Of a stretch of DNA of 64,000 nucleotides, positions 23,897 through 34,012 are shown piece by piece. The position numbers were made by a program, and so were the translations under genes. Position 1 is the stretch's first letter; each line of letters begins with the position of its first letter. The notes under the pieces are model-generated. The model worked only from the letters and a program-made list of their open reading frames with translations. It ran no database searches and had not been told where the DNA came from. The stretch is from Micromonospora yasonensis (GTDB lineage Bacteria > Actinomycetota > Actinomycetes > Mycobacteriales > Micromonosporaceae): positions 40,986 to 104,985 of the forward strand of contig NZ_JAPDPH010000001.1 of the NCBI RefSeq assembly GCF_026013475.1. Direction: 5' to 3'.

Positions 23897-24068
23897 CCCC
23901 TGCATCGCAGTGCTCAGTTTGAACGGGCAGTAGACGCACTGTCATCGGCTAGATGCGCATGCTCGGCACGGGCGGCTCAGATCTCGGCCCGTAACAGAGC
24001 GTCACGCTGACGGCATTGATGAGAGAATTCCGACTACTCCGATCAACAAAGCCTGCCGGTCTCGTCCC

Positions 24069-24227
24069 CTACTTCTGCGCCTGGCGGATCGTGCCGCCGC
24101 CGCCCTTGCGCACGTCGGCGATCTCCGCGTCCGTCTTCGACCCGTACTCGCCGCCCTGCCGGCCGTCCCCGTAGGACAGCACCCACACCGTCGCGCTCCG
24201 GCGCCGCGCGCCGCAGTTGCAGCCCAC
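24069..24227 (-). CDS. small phage protein with CNC motif
   Basis: 52 aa from GTG 24227, GGGGAGG 7 nt upstream. VGCNCGARRRSATVWVLSYG resembles the tiny CNCG-starting proteins found beside head genes in many actinophages. Lies 12 bp after the MuF/protease gene. Function unknown. Confidence 0.65.
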   Translation of the reverse strand: MGCNCGARRRSATVWVLSYGDGRQGGEYGSKTDAEIADVRKGGGGTIRQAQK

Positions 24228-24238
24228 TGCTTCCTCCC

Positions 24239-26440
24239 CTACTCCCCATGCACCTCGGCGGACAGCGCCGCCACCAGCGTCCTGCGGTCCCGGCCGATCG
24301 ACGCGGCAATCCGCTCGGCCGCCGCCGCGTTCACGGCACGCTGTCGCTCGGCGGCGAACCCGGCGGCCACCGCCCGCCGCACCGCCGCCTCGAAGGCGGC
24401 CGGCGACAGCGGCGCATCCGGCCGCCGGCCTTCCGAGTCGGACGGCTTCCAGCCCGCCCAACCCGAAGCGACCATCGCGTACGCCCGGCCGCCCGACGAG
24501 CGGCCCCGCACGACGGGGAAGCCGCCGACGTTGACGCACAGCGCCGCGACGAGCTGTCGCGCCCCGCCAATCCACCGCCAGTCCCCGGACAGCGGCGACC
24601 GGCGCAGCAGCTGCACCTGCTCCTCGGTGGCCTCCGGCACCAGCGACCCGGCGACCCATGTGCCGTGGGCGTCCCGCCCGGCGCGCACCACGGCGACCTG
24701 CGTGCCGGTGTCGTCGTAGTGCTCCACGGCGGCCGCCGCGCTGGCGGAGAGGTCGGCGTGCCCGGTGCCGGCCGTGATGTGCCCGACCGCCACGAGGTCC
24801 CCCTCGGCGGTCTTGATCTCCGGCCGGTGGAACCAGTCGAAGCCGCCCTCGTCCGGCGGCAGCACGCACTGCCCGCCGGTCAGGAACGACAGGTGGCAGT
24901 CCCGGTCGGCGAGGTGCCCGAACACCCGCCCGTCGGCGGTCACCGTGATCGGCGTCAGCTCGGTCAGGCCCGGGTCGTCGAACCAGGCGCGCGGCGGGTA
25001 CAGCGGCGCGACCTGCTTCTTCGCCGCCGCCGCGCCGGCCGCGGTGACCGGCTCTTCCTCCTTTTCCTCCTCATCGGAGGGCGCGTCGTCGGCCGGCTCC
25101 TCGTCGTCGACCAGCTCCAGCTTCGCGTCGGGGAACGCCTGCGTGCCGACGAGCGTCACCGCCATGACCCGGCCCTTGGTCACCGTGATATACGGCTCCT
25201 CGCCGGACTCCATGAAGGCTTCCCACTCCTCGTCGGACATCTCCTCGATCGGGGTGCCCTTCTCGTCGGTGAACATGAACTCAAAGTCGTCCAGGTCCAC
25301 GCTCGGGAACAGCACCCCGGCGCGCAGCAGCTCCAGCGCCTCGCCCAGCTCCGGCACCGCGTCGATGAAGTCGCCCGCCCCGCTCAGCCGGCTCTTCTGC
25401 ACCTCGCCGGCCGTGATCCGGCCGATCGTCACCGCGCCCTCGTGCCCGGGGGCGTCCTCCCGCGCCCACCTCAGCGGCAGCGGCAGGTCACGGAACGACC
25501 AGTCCCCGTCCGCCACGAAGATCCGCCGGTCGCCCGACTTGGCACCCAGCGGCGCCAGCACACCCTTCCACGTCGCCATCTGCTTGCCACCCTTCGCGGC
25601 TGCCGCCGCCGTCACCGTGATATCCAGCCCGGTGGCCCGGTCACGCCGGCGCCACGGGTGCTTCGGGACCACAGGCAGGGGCTCGTCGGCCTCCACCTCG
25701 ATCATCGTGCAGCGGCAGTTCACCGTCTGCCCGGGCGGCGCCGCCGGGTCGCCCGGGTACCGCATCGGCACCCCGCCGACCATGAACACGCCGTCCAGGG
25801 CGACCCGCTGCCCGTCCGCGTCCCGGTGGTCGTGCCGGGTCCGCTCGTCGTGCGTGGCCACCCACACCTTGTCCAGCTTCTCGTCGAGGACGTCCTCGGC
25901 GGTCAGCCACGCGGTCAGCGTCCCCGCGTTGTACGCGCCGATCGTCTCCGTCCGGGCGATCGCCACCGCCCGGTCCTCCCACGACCGCTCGCCCAGGATC
26001 GCCTCGATCGCGTCGCGGATGCGCGGCACGCTCGCGCCTTCCGCGGTCAGCTCGGCGACGGCGGCCGTAACCTGCTGCCACGCGCTGTCGGGCACACCGA
26101 CCAGCCGGTTCGGCAGCGCCGCCAGGTACTCGTCCTTCATCTGCGCGACCCGTAGCAGCTCCAGGTCGCCGCCCGCGTCGCGCACGCCCGCCAGGAACGT
26201 CTTCTCGGCGGCCGGCAGCAGGTGCACCGTCACCGCCTCGAACCACGCCTGCCCGGCGCCGGCGAGGGCGCTCGGGTCCGGCGGCAGGGCCGCGGCGGTG
26301 ACCGGGAGGGTCACCGCCCGCGCGTCGCGCAGCCAGGCGCGCAGCGCCGCGCGGGCGGCTAGCAGCATCCGCCGCTCGGCGGCCACCACCCGCGCCTCGT
26401 GGTCGAGGCGCAGCGGCAGCCACGGGTCCGGCTCGGCCAC
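24239..26440 (-). CDS. MuF-like head morphogenesis protein fused to capsid maturation protease region
   Basis: 733 aa. Residues about 1-265 form a MuF domain: ARTETIGAYNAGTLTAWL, VWVATHDERTRHDHRDADGQ and PPGQTVNCRCTMIEVEA at its end. The C-terminal part (about 290-733) matches the protease/scaffold region of actinophage MuF fusions: GAVTIGRITAGEVQKSRLSG, VAVGHITAGTGHADLSA and SGDWRWIGGARQLVAALCVN. An acidic stretch (EEPADDAPSDEEEKEEE) lies between. The catalytic residues cannot be assigned by eye. Probably binds portal inside the head and cleaves the capsid N-domain. Confidence 0.85.
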   Translation of the reverse strand: MAEPDPWLPLRLDHEARVVAAERRMLLAARAALRAWLRDARAVTLPVTAAALPPDPSALAGAGQAWFEAVTVHLLPAAEKTFLAGVRDAGGDLELLRVAQMKDEYLAALPNRLVGVPDSAWQQVTAAVAELTAEGASVPRIRDAIEAILGERSWEDRAVAIARTETIGAYNAGTLTAWLTAEDVLDEKLDKVWVATHDERTRHDHRDADGQRVALDGVFMVGGVPMRYPGDPAAPPGQTVNCRCTMIEVEADEPLPVVPKHPWRRRDRATGLDITVTAAAAAKGGKQMATWKGVLAPLGAKSGDRRIFVADGDWSFRDLPLPLRWAREDAPGHEGAVTIGRITAGEVQKSRLSGAGDFIDAVPELGEALELLRAGVLFPSVDLDDFEFMFTDEKGTPIEEMSDEEWEAFMESGEEPYITVTKGRVMAVTLVGTQAFPDAKLELVDDEEPADDAPSDEEEKEEEPVTAAGAAAAKKQVAPLYPPRAWFDDPGLTELTPITVTADGRVFGHLADRDCHLSFLTGGQCVLPPDEGGFDWFHRPEIKTAEGDLVAVGHITAGTGHADLSASAAAAVEHYDDTGTQVAVVRAGRDAHGTWVAGSLVPEATEEQVQLLRRSPLSGDWRWIGGARQLVAALCVNVGGFPVVRGRSSGGRAYAMVASGWAGWKPSDSEGRRPDAPLSPAAFEAAVRRAVAAGFAAERQRAVNAAAAERIAASIGRDRRTLVAALSAEVHGE

Positions 26441-26443
26441 GGC

Positions 26444-26671
26444 TCAGCCTCCCGCCGCCGGCTCGGGGACCACGGCGACCTGCACGCCCTGGACCTGCAC
26501 ACCGCCGTCGGGGCGGGACACCGGCAGGCCGGCCGGGCTGCGGATGAGCCGCTGGACGATCAGCACGTCGTCGTGCAGCTCCAGCTTCACGAAGTCGCCG
26601 CCGAGGTCGATGCCCACCGACGCGAAACACTCGCGCAGCTGGGTCAAGGTCACGCTCTCCGGGTCAGCCAT
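26444..26671 (-). CDS. small phage head-region protein
   Basis: 75 aa, ATG 26671, overlapping the previous gene by 8 nt. LTQLRECFASVGIDLGGDFV, VKLELHDDVLIVQRLIRSP and a hydrophobic C-terminus. Part of the portal-protease operon. No family recognised. Confidence 0.6.
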   Translation of the reverse strand: MADPESVTLTQLRECFASVGIDLGGDFVKLELHDDVLIVQRLIRSPAGLPVSRPDGGVQVQGVQVAVVPEPAAGG

Positions 26672-26894
26672 CGGTTCTCCTCCTCGCCTCGTTGCGCCGC
26701 GCCACCGTGTCCGGGTCGCACACGTGGCCGGCGTCGGTCAGCGGCGGCTGGTCGCCCTCCCACAGGTCGCCCCACCATCCGCAGGTGCGGCAGATCGTCC
26801 ACCGCAGCCGCTCGCAGCCCTTCCCGCGCCCGGACCGCTGGCAGGCGTACCCGTGGGCGGGCACCAGGTCCGGCGCGAGGATCGTCACGCTCAT
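26664..26894 (-). CDS. small zinc-finger-like protein
   Basis: 76 aa; ATG overlaps the portal stop (ATGA). YACQRSGRGKGCERLRWTIC, RTCGWWGDLWEG and HVCDP give a possible Cys4/Cys5 zinc fold. In the portal operon; role unknown. Confidence 0.6.
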   Translation of the reverse strand: MSVTILAPDLVPAHGYACQRSGRGKGCERLRWTICRTCGWWGDLWEGDQPPLTDAGHVCDPDTVARRNEARRRTDG

Positions 26895-28771
26895 GCCGGC
26901 ACCAGCTCCCCGGCGACGGTGGCGGCCAGGTGCTCGCGCAGCTCGTCGACGTCGTGCCGCGCGCCCGTGACGAGCAGCCCACCGACGTACGCGGTCAGCG
27001 CCGCCGTCAGCTTCTGGTCGTCGACGTCGAGCTTCGCCGCGACGGCCGGCACGGCCGTCCACGCTCCCTCGAGTAACCGGGGCACCGACGCCGGCGTGGA
27101 TGGGCGCACCGTGTGGTACTCCCACGCCTTCAACCCCTGATGCCGGTACCTCTCCCGGCCCAGCGCGCGCTTGCCGGCGATCTCCAGCGCCCGCAGCGCC
27201 AGGACCTCGCACGCGGCGACGAACGGCGCGCTCATCAGCCCGGCCGCCTCGGCGGCGATCGCGTTCTGCTCGGGCGGGCCGCGGTCCTCGGTGTCGCCGG
27301 GCGGCGGCGGCTCCGTCGTCGGCTCCTCGTCGGCGGGCGGCTCGCCGCCGCCGGGCAGCTCGGCGGGGGCCGGCTGCGGCTTCAACGCCTCCGGGTCGAG
27401 CTGCACGCTCACCCCGGCGACCTCCAGCAGCCGGGTCACTAGCAGCGGCCCGGCCGCCGGCACCGTGCGGATGATCTCCAGCAGCCGCCGCAGCTCCCGC
27501 TCCTCGTCAGTCGGCTTGTCGCCGTCGCCGAACCCGGTCTCCCGGCGCAGCGCATCCCCCGACAGCTCGCCCAGGCCGTACAGGTCCTTCGCGTCGGCGC
27601 CCTTGTCCGGCGTCTGCGTCAGCTCGCTGGTGTCGTACCAGACGATCCACCGGCGCGGGTCGGCCACACCCTGCGCGCCTTCCAGCGCCGGCCACAACAT
27701 CTGCTCGGTCAGCGCCGCGCAGAACAACTCCAGCTTCGACTCGACGTGGTACTTGATCGTCGCCTCGTCGGTCATCCAGGCGCCCCAATGGTTCGCTTGG
27801 GTCATGCCCAGCAGCATCTCCGGCGGGGCGTCCAAGCCCAGCGCGAGCCGCCGAATCGCGCCGTCCAGCATCGCCGGCACCGCGCTGCTCAGCTCCGTAG
27901 CGAAGCTCAGCAGCCGCGCCTTCTCCAGATGCTCGGCGGGGCCCTGCACCACGATCGGGACGAGGGCGGCCACGCTGTCGCGGTCCTTCACCGCGGTGGT
28001 CATCGCCTCCGTCAGCGTCGACAGGAACGACGACACCCCGTCTTCGGCGTCCTCCTCCTGCTCGGGCGCGACGAAGCTCAGCTCGTTGGGTAGCAGCAGA
28101 ATGCCCGCCCCGGCCAGCCGGGAGTCGATCTGCGACTGCACGTACTGCGTCAGCCGCTCGATCAGCCGCAGCACACGCCGGTTGGACTGCACCTGGCTGG
28201 ATGGCAGCGCGTGCTTGCGGGGGCTCGGCACCCAGATCCGCACGATGACCGTCTCGTCGGACTCCAGCTCGCGCGCCCCGTCGCCCTGGTCGAGCACGTA
28301 CTTCCCGGCCCGCTCCGTCAGCTCCTCCACCGACGCGATGAACCACCGCTCCCGGTCGGTGGCCTTGCCTTCGGCGTCGCGTTCCGGCTCGCCGATCAGG
28401 TAGCACTCGCCGGGCACACCGAGCTGAATGCCAGCGTCGCGCAGCAGCTCGGCCTGGGTGCTGGGGCCGCCGAGGAACGTCTCGTTGACGCCGGCCGGCG
28501 CCTGGTCGGGCGTCTCCATTGGACGGCCCTCGTCGTCGACCTGCGTGATGTACAGCCGGGCCCGGCCCATCGCCTTGGCGATCAGGTCGACCAGGAACGC
28601 GAACTCGCCGCACTCCTCGTAGTGCCGCCACGCCTCGTCCTGCCACTGCTGCTTGGTGACCTTGCGCAGGCTGCCGCTGGAGTCGTAGCGCATCTTCGCC
28701 GCCGACGCCACGACAGCGGTCGCCTGGCCGACCGCGCTGTCGACGTTTGGCTTCGTGCCCCACCAACCCAT
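26891..28771 (-). CDS. phage portal protein
   Basis: 626 aa; forms the dodecameric DNA entry channel at the capsid vertex. WRHYEECGEFAFLVDLIAKA, IQLGVPGECYLIGEPERDA, WVPSPRKHALPSSQVQSNRR and LGLDAPPEMLLGMTQANHWG, ending in a long disordered and helical C-terminus, match the actinophage portal family. Follows the DUF1360 gene by 3 bp. Terminase, its normal upstream neighbour, is more than 21 kb away because of inserted cargo. Confidence 0.88.
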   Translation of the reverse strand: MGWWGTKPNVDSAVGQATAVVASAAKMRYDSSGSLRKVTKQQWQDEAWRHYEECGEFAFLVDLIAKAMGRARLYITQVDDEGRPMETPDQAPAGVNETFLGGPSTQAELLRDAGIQLGVPGECYLIGEPERDAEGKATDRERWFIASVEELTERAGKYVLDQGDGARELESDETVIVRIWVPSPRKHALPSSQVQSNRRVLRLIERLTQYVQSQIDSRLAGAGILLLPNELSFVAPEQEEDAEDGVSSFLSTLTEAMTTAVKDRDSVAALVPIVVQGPAEHLEKARLLSFATELSSAVPAMLDGAIRRLALGLDAPPEMLLGMTQANHWGAWMTDEATIKYHVESKLELFCAALTEQMLWPALEGAQGVADPRRWIVWYDTSELTQTPDKGADAKDLYGLGELSGDALRRETGFGDGDKPTDEERELRRLLEIIRTVPAAGPLLVTRLLEVAGVSVQLDPEALKPQPAPAELPGGGEPPADEEPTTEPPPPGDTEDRGPPEQNAIAAEAAGLMSAPFVAACEVLALRALEIAGKRALGRERYRHQGLKAWEYHTVRPSTPASVPRLLEGAWTAVPAVAAKLDVDDQKLTAALTAYVGGLLVTGARHDVDELREHLAATVAGELVPA

Positions 28772-28774
28772 GCG

Positions 28775-29113
28775 CTACTCCTCGGGCTCGCCGCGCACCA
28801 GCAGGCCGGTCGCGTACGACAGAGCCAGCGCGACGGTGGGCACGTCGACCCACCACAGCCCGGACCAGCGGGAGACCTCGGACAGGTGCCACCAGCCGGC
28901 GGCGGCCAGCGTGGCGATCCACACCGACAGGCACCAGCGGCAGAACAGCAGGTACGCGAACTCGCTGCCCTCGGGGAGCCGCCTCACGATTGCCTCTCGG
29001 GGTTGCCGTGTGATCTCGTCGGCGACGATCAGCCGGGTCACCCGCGCAACGAAGAGAAGCACCACCACAATCTCGATTAGCCGCACCACAGCTATGAGCA
29101 TAGGCAACGGCAT
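28775..29113 (-). CDS. DUF1360-like membrane protein
   Basis: 112 aa; ATG 29113. Hydrophobic helices (LIEIVVVLLFVARVTRLIVA, SVWIATLAAAGWW, VPTVALALSYATGLLV) around FAYLLFCRWCLSVWIA match DUF1360, frequently found next to actinophage portal genes. No ribosome-binding site is visible ahead of the ATG; the upstream sequence is a half-copy of the phage operator and then non-phage DNA, so the native leader may have been lost. Confidence 0.72.
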   Translation of the reverse strand: MPLPMLIAVVRLIEIVVVLLFVARVTRLIVADEITRQPREAIVRRLPEGSEFAYLLFCRWCLSVWIATLAAAGWWHLSEVSRWSGLWWVDVPTVALALSYATGLLVRGEPEE

Positions 29114-29120
29114 TGCGGCC
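29112..29120. promoter_or_regulatory. half-site of the 23-bp operator
   Basis: ATTGCGGCC, continuing GGATAG, matches the right half of copies 2 and 4; the left half is absent. It overlaps the DUF1360 start and marks the edge of recognisable phage sequence. Confidence 0.45.
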
Positions 29121-29584
29121 GGATAGTTTGATGGCTCGGCGGCTGGGCCAGTTCACCTCGAAGCATCTTGTCCCGCCGTCACCGAGAAGCAGCAGTCGTA
29201 CGCGCCCCCTGGAAAAAGTCGCCGCAGCCTCTTGGCCAGCGCCACGGCGACCGCGAGGACGTCATCGCGGGGCATCACACGTCGGTGGCGGGCAGGCCAT
29301 CCGCGACGTCGAGGAACCGACCCATCGCAGGCGCGTGGACGCACTCCGCCGGCCGGTGACCAGAGCGGCCGCCCCGCAGCCGAGGACCGCCGACAGGCGG
29401 TCCAGCGAGGCGAACAGTCCCGACGTCGGCGCCGACCGTCCGCCCGTGCCCACAGGTCATGCCGGTCCTGGAGACATCCGGGTTCCACAGGGGACGCGGT
29501 CCCGGCCCGCCGCATTCTAGGCTTCAACCGCAGCCCCGAATCGGGTGGTGACGCCGGGGGGAGGACGGCGAGGAAAAGTGGAAG
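29121..29584. other. 464-bp region without a convincing gene
   Basis: Only short overlapping frames with no family signal; the region probably contains the junction between phage operon and cargo. Confidence 0.4.
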
Positions 29585-29788
29585 TCAGGCGATGACGTGG
29601 ACCCGCTCCGCCTGCGGGCCCTTCTGGCCCTGGGCAATCTCGAACTCGACCCGCTGGCCGTCGTCCAGCGCCTTGTAGCCGTCCATCTCGATCGCGGAGA
29701 AGTGGACGAAGACGTCCTGCCCGCCGTCGACGGCGATGAAGCCGTAGCCCTTTTCGGAGTTGAACCACTTGACGGTGCCCTGTGCCAC
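29585..29788 (-). CDS. cold-shock protein (CspA family)
   Basis: 67 aa RNA/ssDNA chaperone. Complete family pattern: [20 protein letters not shown] (RNP1 region), [16 protein letters not shown] (RNP2), [22 protein letters not shown] start at 29788. Host-type gene at the left edge of the cargo block; common in actinobacteria and occasionally carried by phages. Confidence 0.95.
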   Translation of the reverse strand: MAQGTVKWFNSEKGYGFIAVDGGQDVFVHFSAIEMDGYKALDDGQRVEFEIAQGQKGPQAERVHVIA

Positions 29789-29998
29789 GGTGCACTTCCT
29801 CACTCTGCGCGGCGTTCCACAATCCGGAGACCGGCGGACCACCGATTCGGCGATCGGCGACGACGACCGCTGAATCGGTGACCGAAATCGCAGGCTACAC
29901 GAGGCGTGACGACAGCGCACTACCACAAATCGGGCACAATCCCGCCAGGATCCGGTTCCCGCGGCGGCACCTCGCCGCCAGTCGGGTATCGATGAGAC

Positions 29999-30376
29999 AT
30001 GACGACGGTGCCGACGATGCCAGCCTCGCAGACGGCCACGGTCCGCCGGGTCCGCTCCGAGGACGCCGCCCGGATGCGGGCTTTCCGACTGGCGATACTC
30101 GCCGACGCGCCGCTGGCCTTCCTGAAGACCGTCGCGGAGGCCGCAGCCCGCCCGCCCGCACGCACGCACGCCGACCGGCCCGGACGCAGCCCAGCTCGTC
30201 GCGACCTCGGCGGCCCGTTTGTCGGGCACGCCGGCGGCACCGGGATCCCGGGCGAGCCGGGACTCACCGTGATCTACGCCGTCTACCTCACCCCAACCTG
30301 GCGGCGCAGCGGGCTGCCCGCCGACCTGGTCGAGGAAGTGGCCGCCTGGCTCGGGCCTGCGGCCGGCCGGAGCTGA
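29999..30376 (+). pseudogene. decayed GNAT acetyltransferase
   Basis: The frame starts like a GNAT enzyme ([35 protein letters not shown]) and resumes with [20 protein letters not shown], the acetyl-CoA-binding end. The middle 30 residues are Pro/Arg/His nonsense. Reading the +2 frame there restores family-like [15 protein letters not shown], which implies compensating frameshifts. It stops short of a full C-terminus. Confidence 0.55.
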
Positions 30377-30433
30377 CGCTGGTAGGAGCATCGGGATGGC
30401 GCGGCTGGGGACAACGTCAGGCGTGGGGGCTAC

Positions 30434-33400
30434 TCAGTTCGTCGCCGTCTTGATTTCGATGGCCAGTGCTCGGACTTGTTCGCCATACAGGTGCTTGGCC
30501 CTGGACCACTCGATATCAGAAAGGACGCGGGTTCCGTCGTCGGTGGGCGGGCGGAGCAGAGGACCCTTGTCCAGCCGTAACGCCTCCCGCAGCGCATCAA
30601 GGTACCTGATCATTCCAGCCTCGTCTTTAAGGTCGAGCCACAAGAGGGCTGGTTCGGTCGTGGTGCCGGCTCCACGGGCGGCGGCAACGGCGTCAGTCAT
30701 GATCTGGGCAACCAGTTCGGTGTACCGCTTGCGCAATTTGTCGAAGGAGTCTTCCCGGTTGCGTCTTTCGATGTCGTCGTAGCGGTTTTGGCGCGCACGG
30801 CGAGACCGCTCGAGCAGGTCAACGGCAACGGACTCGGCTTCGGCGCGGCTGACGGCGGGTCCGAGTTCGTCAATGTCAGTGAGTCGGTGCGCTGGCCGGG
30901 GAGGCACTGTGTCGGCGCGGACTGCCACAGCAGGTCCGCGGGGCGCGTCGTCGAGCAGGACCAGCGACCGATCGACGCCACGGTTCGCGATCTTGTCGAG
31001 GGCGATGGCGAGCCGTGGGTGGCCATATGTGGCGAGGGCTACCCACGAGGCCGGGTCACGGCTGGCCCTGCTCGGATCAGTGGTGATGGGTTGGTCCGGC
31101 TGGTCCAGGACTACGCCGAAGCGTTCGATAACGACCTCGCGTAGATCGGTGAGCGTGATGGGGCCCGGCTCGGCGGCCGGGATGGGCAATGGATCGTCCT
31201 CAACTTCGAGTGGCAGGCCTCTGCCGGGGTTGGAGTCGATGAGGTCGATGAGGGTCTCGACTCCATGACGACGAGCCCGAGCTCGTTCGCTGGCCGGCGC
31301 TCTGAATACGCCGTGGAAGGCACCTTCCACCGCGCCGAGGATCGGTTGCAGTCCGCCCACGATACCGCTGAACATGTCGATGCGGGAGGCCAGTGCCCGG
31401 TACACCTCCTCCTCGACGGTGCCGGCGATGAAGAAGTTGCGTACGACAATTGTGTTGCGGGCCTGACCGAGCCGGTCGATGCGTCCAATACGCTGTTCTA
31501 CGCGCATTGGATTCCATGGCATGTCGTAGTTGATGAGGTAGCTGCAACTTTGGAGGTTCAGGCCTTCGCTGGCGGCGTCCGTGGCGAGCAGTACGGTGAC
31601 GGCGCGTGCCTTGATGGCTTCGATGAGGTCACGTTTGCTGATGTCGATCCAGCCCTCATTCTCGCGAAAGACACGTCCGCCGTCGCCCGTGAACGTGGCC
31701 AGCTGGCTCCGGTAGCGGTGGTGCAGCCGATCTCGCAGCGCGTCAAGGGTATCGGTGAACTGGGTAAAGACGATCGTGCTATGCCCGGTGCCCCTTGCCT
31801 CCTCGACGTGCTGTTCGAGGGCCTCAAACTTGCGGTCGGGAACTCGGCCGATGCGCTCGGCGTAACCGCGCATCTCCTCCAGGTCCTGCTTGGTGAGCGG
31901 CACCGCCTCGCTGTCTTTGATATGGCCGGCTTCGTCTGTGTCCAGACCTTCATCGTCGGCCTCGTCGAGCAGTCCTTGTTCGAGGAACGTTTCCTCACTC
32001 GCGAGCCGCCTGAGCAGGGTCTTTTGAATAGCTGCCCAGCTGCTCGTGAGGCGTCGGCGGTAGACGGTTAGAACGAATCCAGCCCCCCGGCGCTTACCAT
32101 GGGCCTCCAGCAGCCTGTCAATGAGGCGTTCGAGGTCGTGGTAGAGCTGCTGTTCCTCGGTTCCGAAGTCGACGACGTACGGGCGCACGTCACGCTCAGC
32201 AAGGTTTTCGCTAATAAGACCCTGCCGGCGGTAAGCCTTGAGTGTCGAGCGGCTGTGCCGAGCGACATACTGCCGGACGGGACTGAGGGCTCGTAGCCAG
32301 TCACGTAGCGCTTGGCAGCCGTCGGGGCCGAGTTCAGCGATCCGGTGTTTGACGTCGGCGCCGTCGCGTCCGAATCGGGTCACCATCTCGGCCTTAACGA
32401 CACCGACTCGGCGTGCGATGTCGGCGGCGAGTTCGTCCTCAGCGCCGGTGCGGGGCAAAGCTGGCGTGCGGCGCACCTGCTCGGCAAGCCAGGCCCAAGC
32501 GGTCGCTCGGTCGTCGGTCTTGGCTAGCTCCGCATAGAACCGGACGAAGGCGTCCTCGTTGGTGAGCGGCCCGGTTAGTCCGGTCTGCCTCAGCAAATCG
32601 ACCATTTCTACTGCGCTGGTCTGTAGCGGTGTGGCGGTGAGCAGCCAGGTTGCCCGCGCCGCGCCCTGCCGACGGATGGCGTCGAGTAGTTCGAGGAGTC
32701 GGCTTGGGCGGTAACGATCCTCGGCGCCGTGTTGTCGCCGCGCGTGGTGCGCCTCGTCTACGACCAGGAGGTCGTATGGGGCGGCTGCCAGCAGCAGGCG
32801 CTGCTGGTCGGGACGGCGGGCCAGGTGGCTGGAAGCGAGCAGCAACGGATGGTCGGCGTACGGGTTGGCTCCGGCTGGACGAATATCTTCCGGGTGCGCC
32901 CCGTGGATCTTGCCTTGGTCGAGTCGGGGCACCCACAGCGCAAATTTTTCGAACAGTTCATCCTGCCACTGCCTGCAGACGTTTGCCGGGGCCAGGATCA
33001 ACGCCTTGGCGACCTCGCCGTTTAGTACGAGCCGGCGCAGGCTCATTCCGGCGCTGATGGTCTTCCCGAGGCCCACCTCGTCACCGATGAGCCATGAGCG
33101 TGGGTACATACCTGCGAGCCGAGCGACGTTCTGCCGCTGGTGCGGGAACAGGCGGACGCCGCTGGTGGCCTCCGCGAGATCACCAGCCCAGGGCAGGCGC
33201 GGAGCGATCTGCATGTATCGGGCGACCGTCGCGTCATCACCGACCGGCGGCGGTTCTTCAACGTCTCGCTCACCGGGCATCTTCGCAGGGGCTTGCTCGA
33301 GCAGTGCCTTCGCCGCAGCCTCGGGCAGCGGGTAAACCCGGAAGCCAGGAACGTGCCCGTTCCAGCGCTGTTCAAAGCGGCTGGCCCAGAAGGTGAAGTG

Positions 33401-34012
33401 GTCGGCGGTGCCGTCCCAACTGCGATAGACGCTGAACGACTCGAAGTTCTTCGTCCATGCGGTGGCGGACTCGTTGATCGACCCTTGGAAGACGACGGCG
33501 TCACCGTTGCCGTCACGGAGCACGCCGACCTTCTCGTGGAAGTAACCGAGTTGCCCGTCGGTTGCGATTGGGTCGCCGGTCTCGTCGACGGCAATGGCCA
33601 CCCGAACCTGCAGGCGCTCGTTGCGGATTAGCCAGGCGAGAACCTCCAAGCGGCGGCGATCCACCTCGTTGCTGGTTACGAGACCCGCCGCGAGCCGCTC
33701 TGCGAACGCGCCGTCGAGCGTGGCCTTCCCCTGCAGGGCTTCACGGTCCTCCTCCGTGATCGCGGCGCCGCACAGCAACCGCACCGTGCCGCCGTGATTG
33801 AGGAATCGGGACAGGCCGCGGGCGGCGACTGACAACGATGAGGAGCGGAAGTAACCGACAGAGCGCGCATAACTTGTCGCTCGCCTAAGAGCAGGCACGT
33901 AAAAGTGATTCAGGACATCGTCGCCGCTATCGTAACCGGGCGGCAGGTCGAGCCCGCGCAGGCTCGGAAGCGGCTCACTGTCCGTCACGGGCGGTGTATC
34001 AGTTGGCGGCAT
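30434..34012 (-). CDS. SNF2-type helicase with N-terminal PLD-like domain (defence operon)
   Basis: 1192 aa; ATG shares a base with the methylase stop. Residues about 30-200 carry a phospholipase-D-like fold (YARSVGYFRSSSLSVAARGL; HEKVGVL at 159 and FQGSINESATAW at 175, an HKD-like half motif), potentially nuclease. Helicase core: GDEVGLGKT (Walker A, 310-318), DEAH (419-422), LLTATPLQT, then C-terminal motifs TVLLATDAASEGLNLQS and WNPMRVEQRIGRIDRLGQ (motif VI). Such RapA-like PLD helicases are partners of DUF1156 methylases and DUF499 ATPases in predicted anti-phage operons. Base composition is clearly less GC-rich than the phage genes. Confidence 0.88.
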   Translation of the reverse strand: MPPTDTPPVTDSEPLPSLRGLDLPPGYDSGDDVLNHFYVPALRRATSYARSVGYFRSSSLSVAARGLSRFLNHGGTVRLLCGAAITEEDREALQGKATLDGAFAERLAAGLVTSNEVDRRRLEVLAWLIRNERLQVRVAIAVDETGDPIATDGQLGYFHEKVGVLRDGNGDAVVFQGSINESATAWTKNFESFSVYRSWDGTADHFTFWASRFEQRWNGHVPGFRVYPLPEAAAKALLEQAPAKMPGERDVEEPPPVGDDATVARYMQIAPRLPWAGDLAEATSGVRLFPHQRQNVARLAGMYPRSWLIGDEVGLGKTISAGMSLRRLVLNGEVAKALILAPANVCRQWQDELFEKFALWVPRLDQGKIHGAHPEDIRPAGANPYADHPLLLASSHLARRPDQQRLLLAAAPYDLLVVDEAHHARRQHGAEDRYRPSRLLELLDAIRRQGAARATWLLTATPLQTSAVEMVDLLRQTGLTGPLTNEDAFVRFYAELAKTDDRATAWAWLAEQVRRTPALPRTGAEDELAADIARRVGVVKAEMVTRFGRDGADVKHRIAELGPDGCQALRDWLRALSPVRQYVARHSRSTLKAYRRQGLISENLAERDVRPYVVDFGTEEQQLYHDLERLIDRLLEAHGKRRGAGFVLTVYRRRLTSSWAAIQKTLLRRLASEETFLEQGLLDEADDEGLDTDEAGHIKDSEAVPLTKQDLEEMRGYAERIGRVPDRKFEALEQHVEEARGTGHSTIVFTQFTDTLDALRDRLHHRYRSQLATFTGDGGRVFRENEGWIDISKRDLIEAIKARAVTVLLATDAASEGLNLQSCSYLINYDMPWNPMRVEQRIGRIDRLGQARNTIVVRNFFIAGTVEEEVYRALASRIDMFSGIVGGLQPILGAVEGAFHGVFRAPASERARARRHGVETLIDLIDSNPGRGLPLEVEDDPLPIPAAEPGPITLTDLREVVIERFGVVLDQPDQPITTDPSRASRDPASWVALATYGHPRLAIALDKIANRGVDRSLVLLDDAPRGPAVAVRADTVPPRPAHRLTDIDELGPAVSRAEAESVAVDLLERSRRARQNRYDDIERRNREDSFDKLRKRYTELVAQIMTDAVAAARGAGTTTEPALLWLDLKDEAGMIRYLDALREALRLDKGPLLRPPTDDGTRVLSDIEWSRAKHLYGEQVRALAIEIKTATN

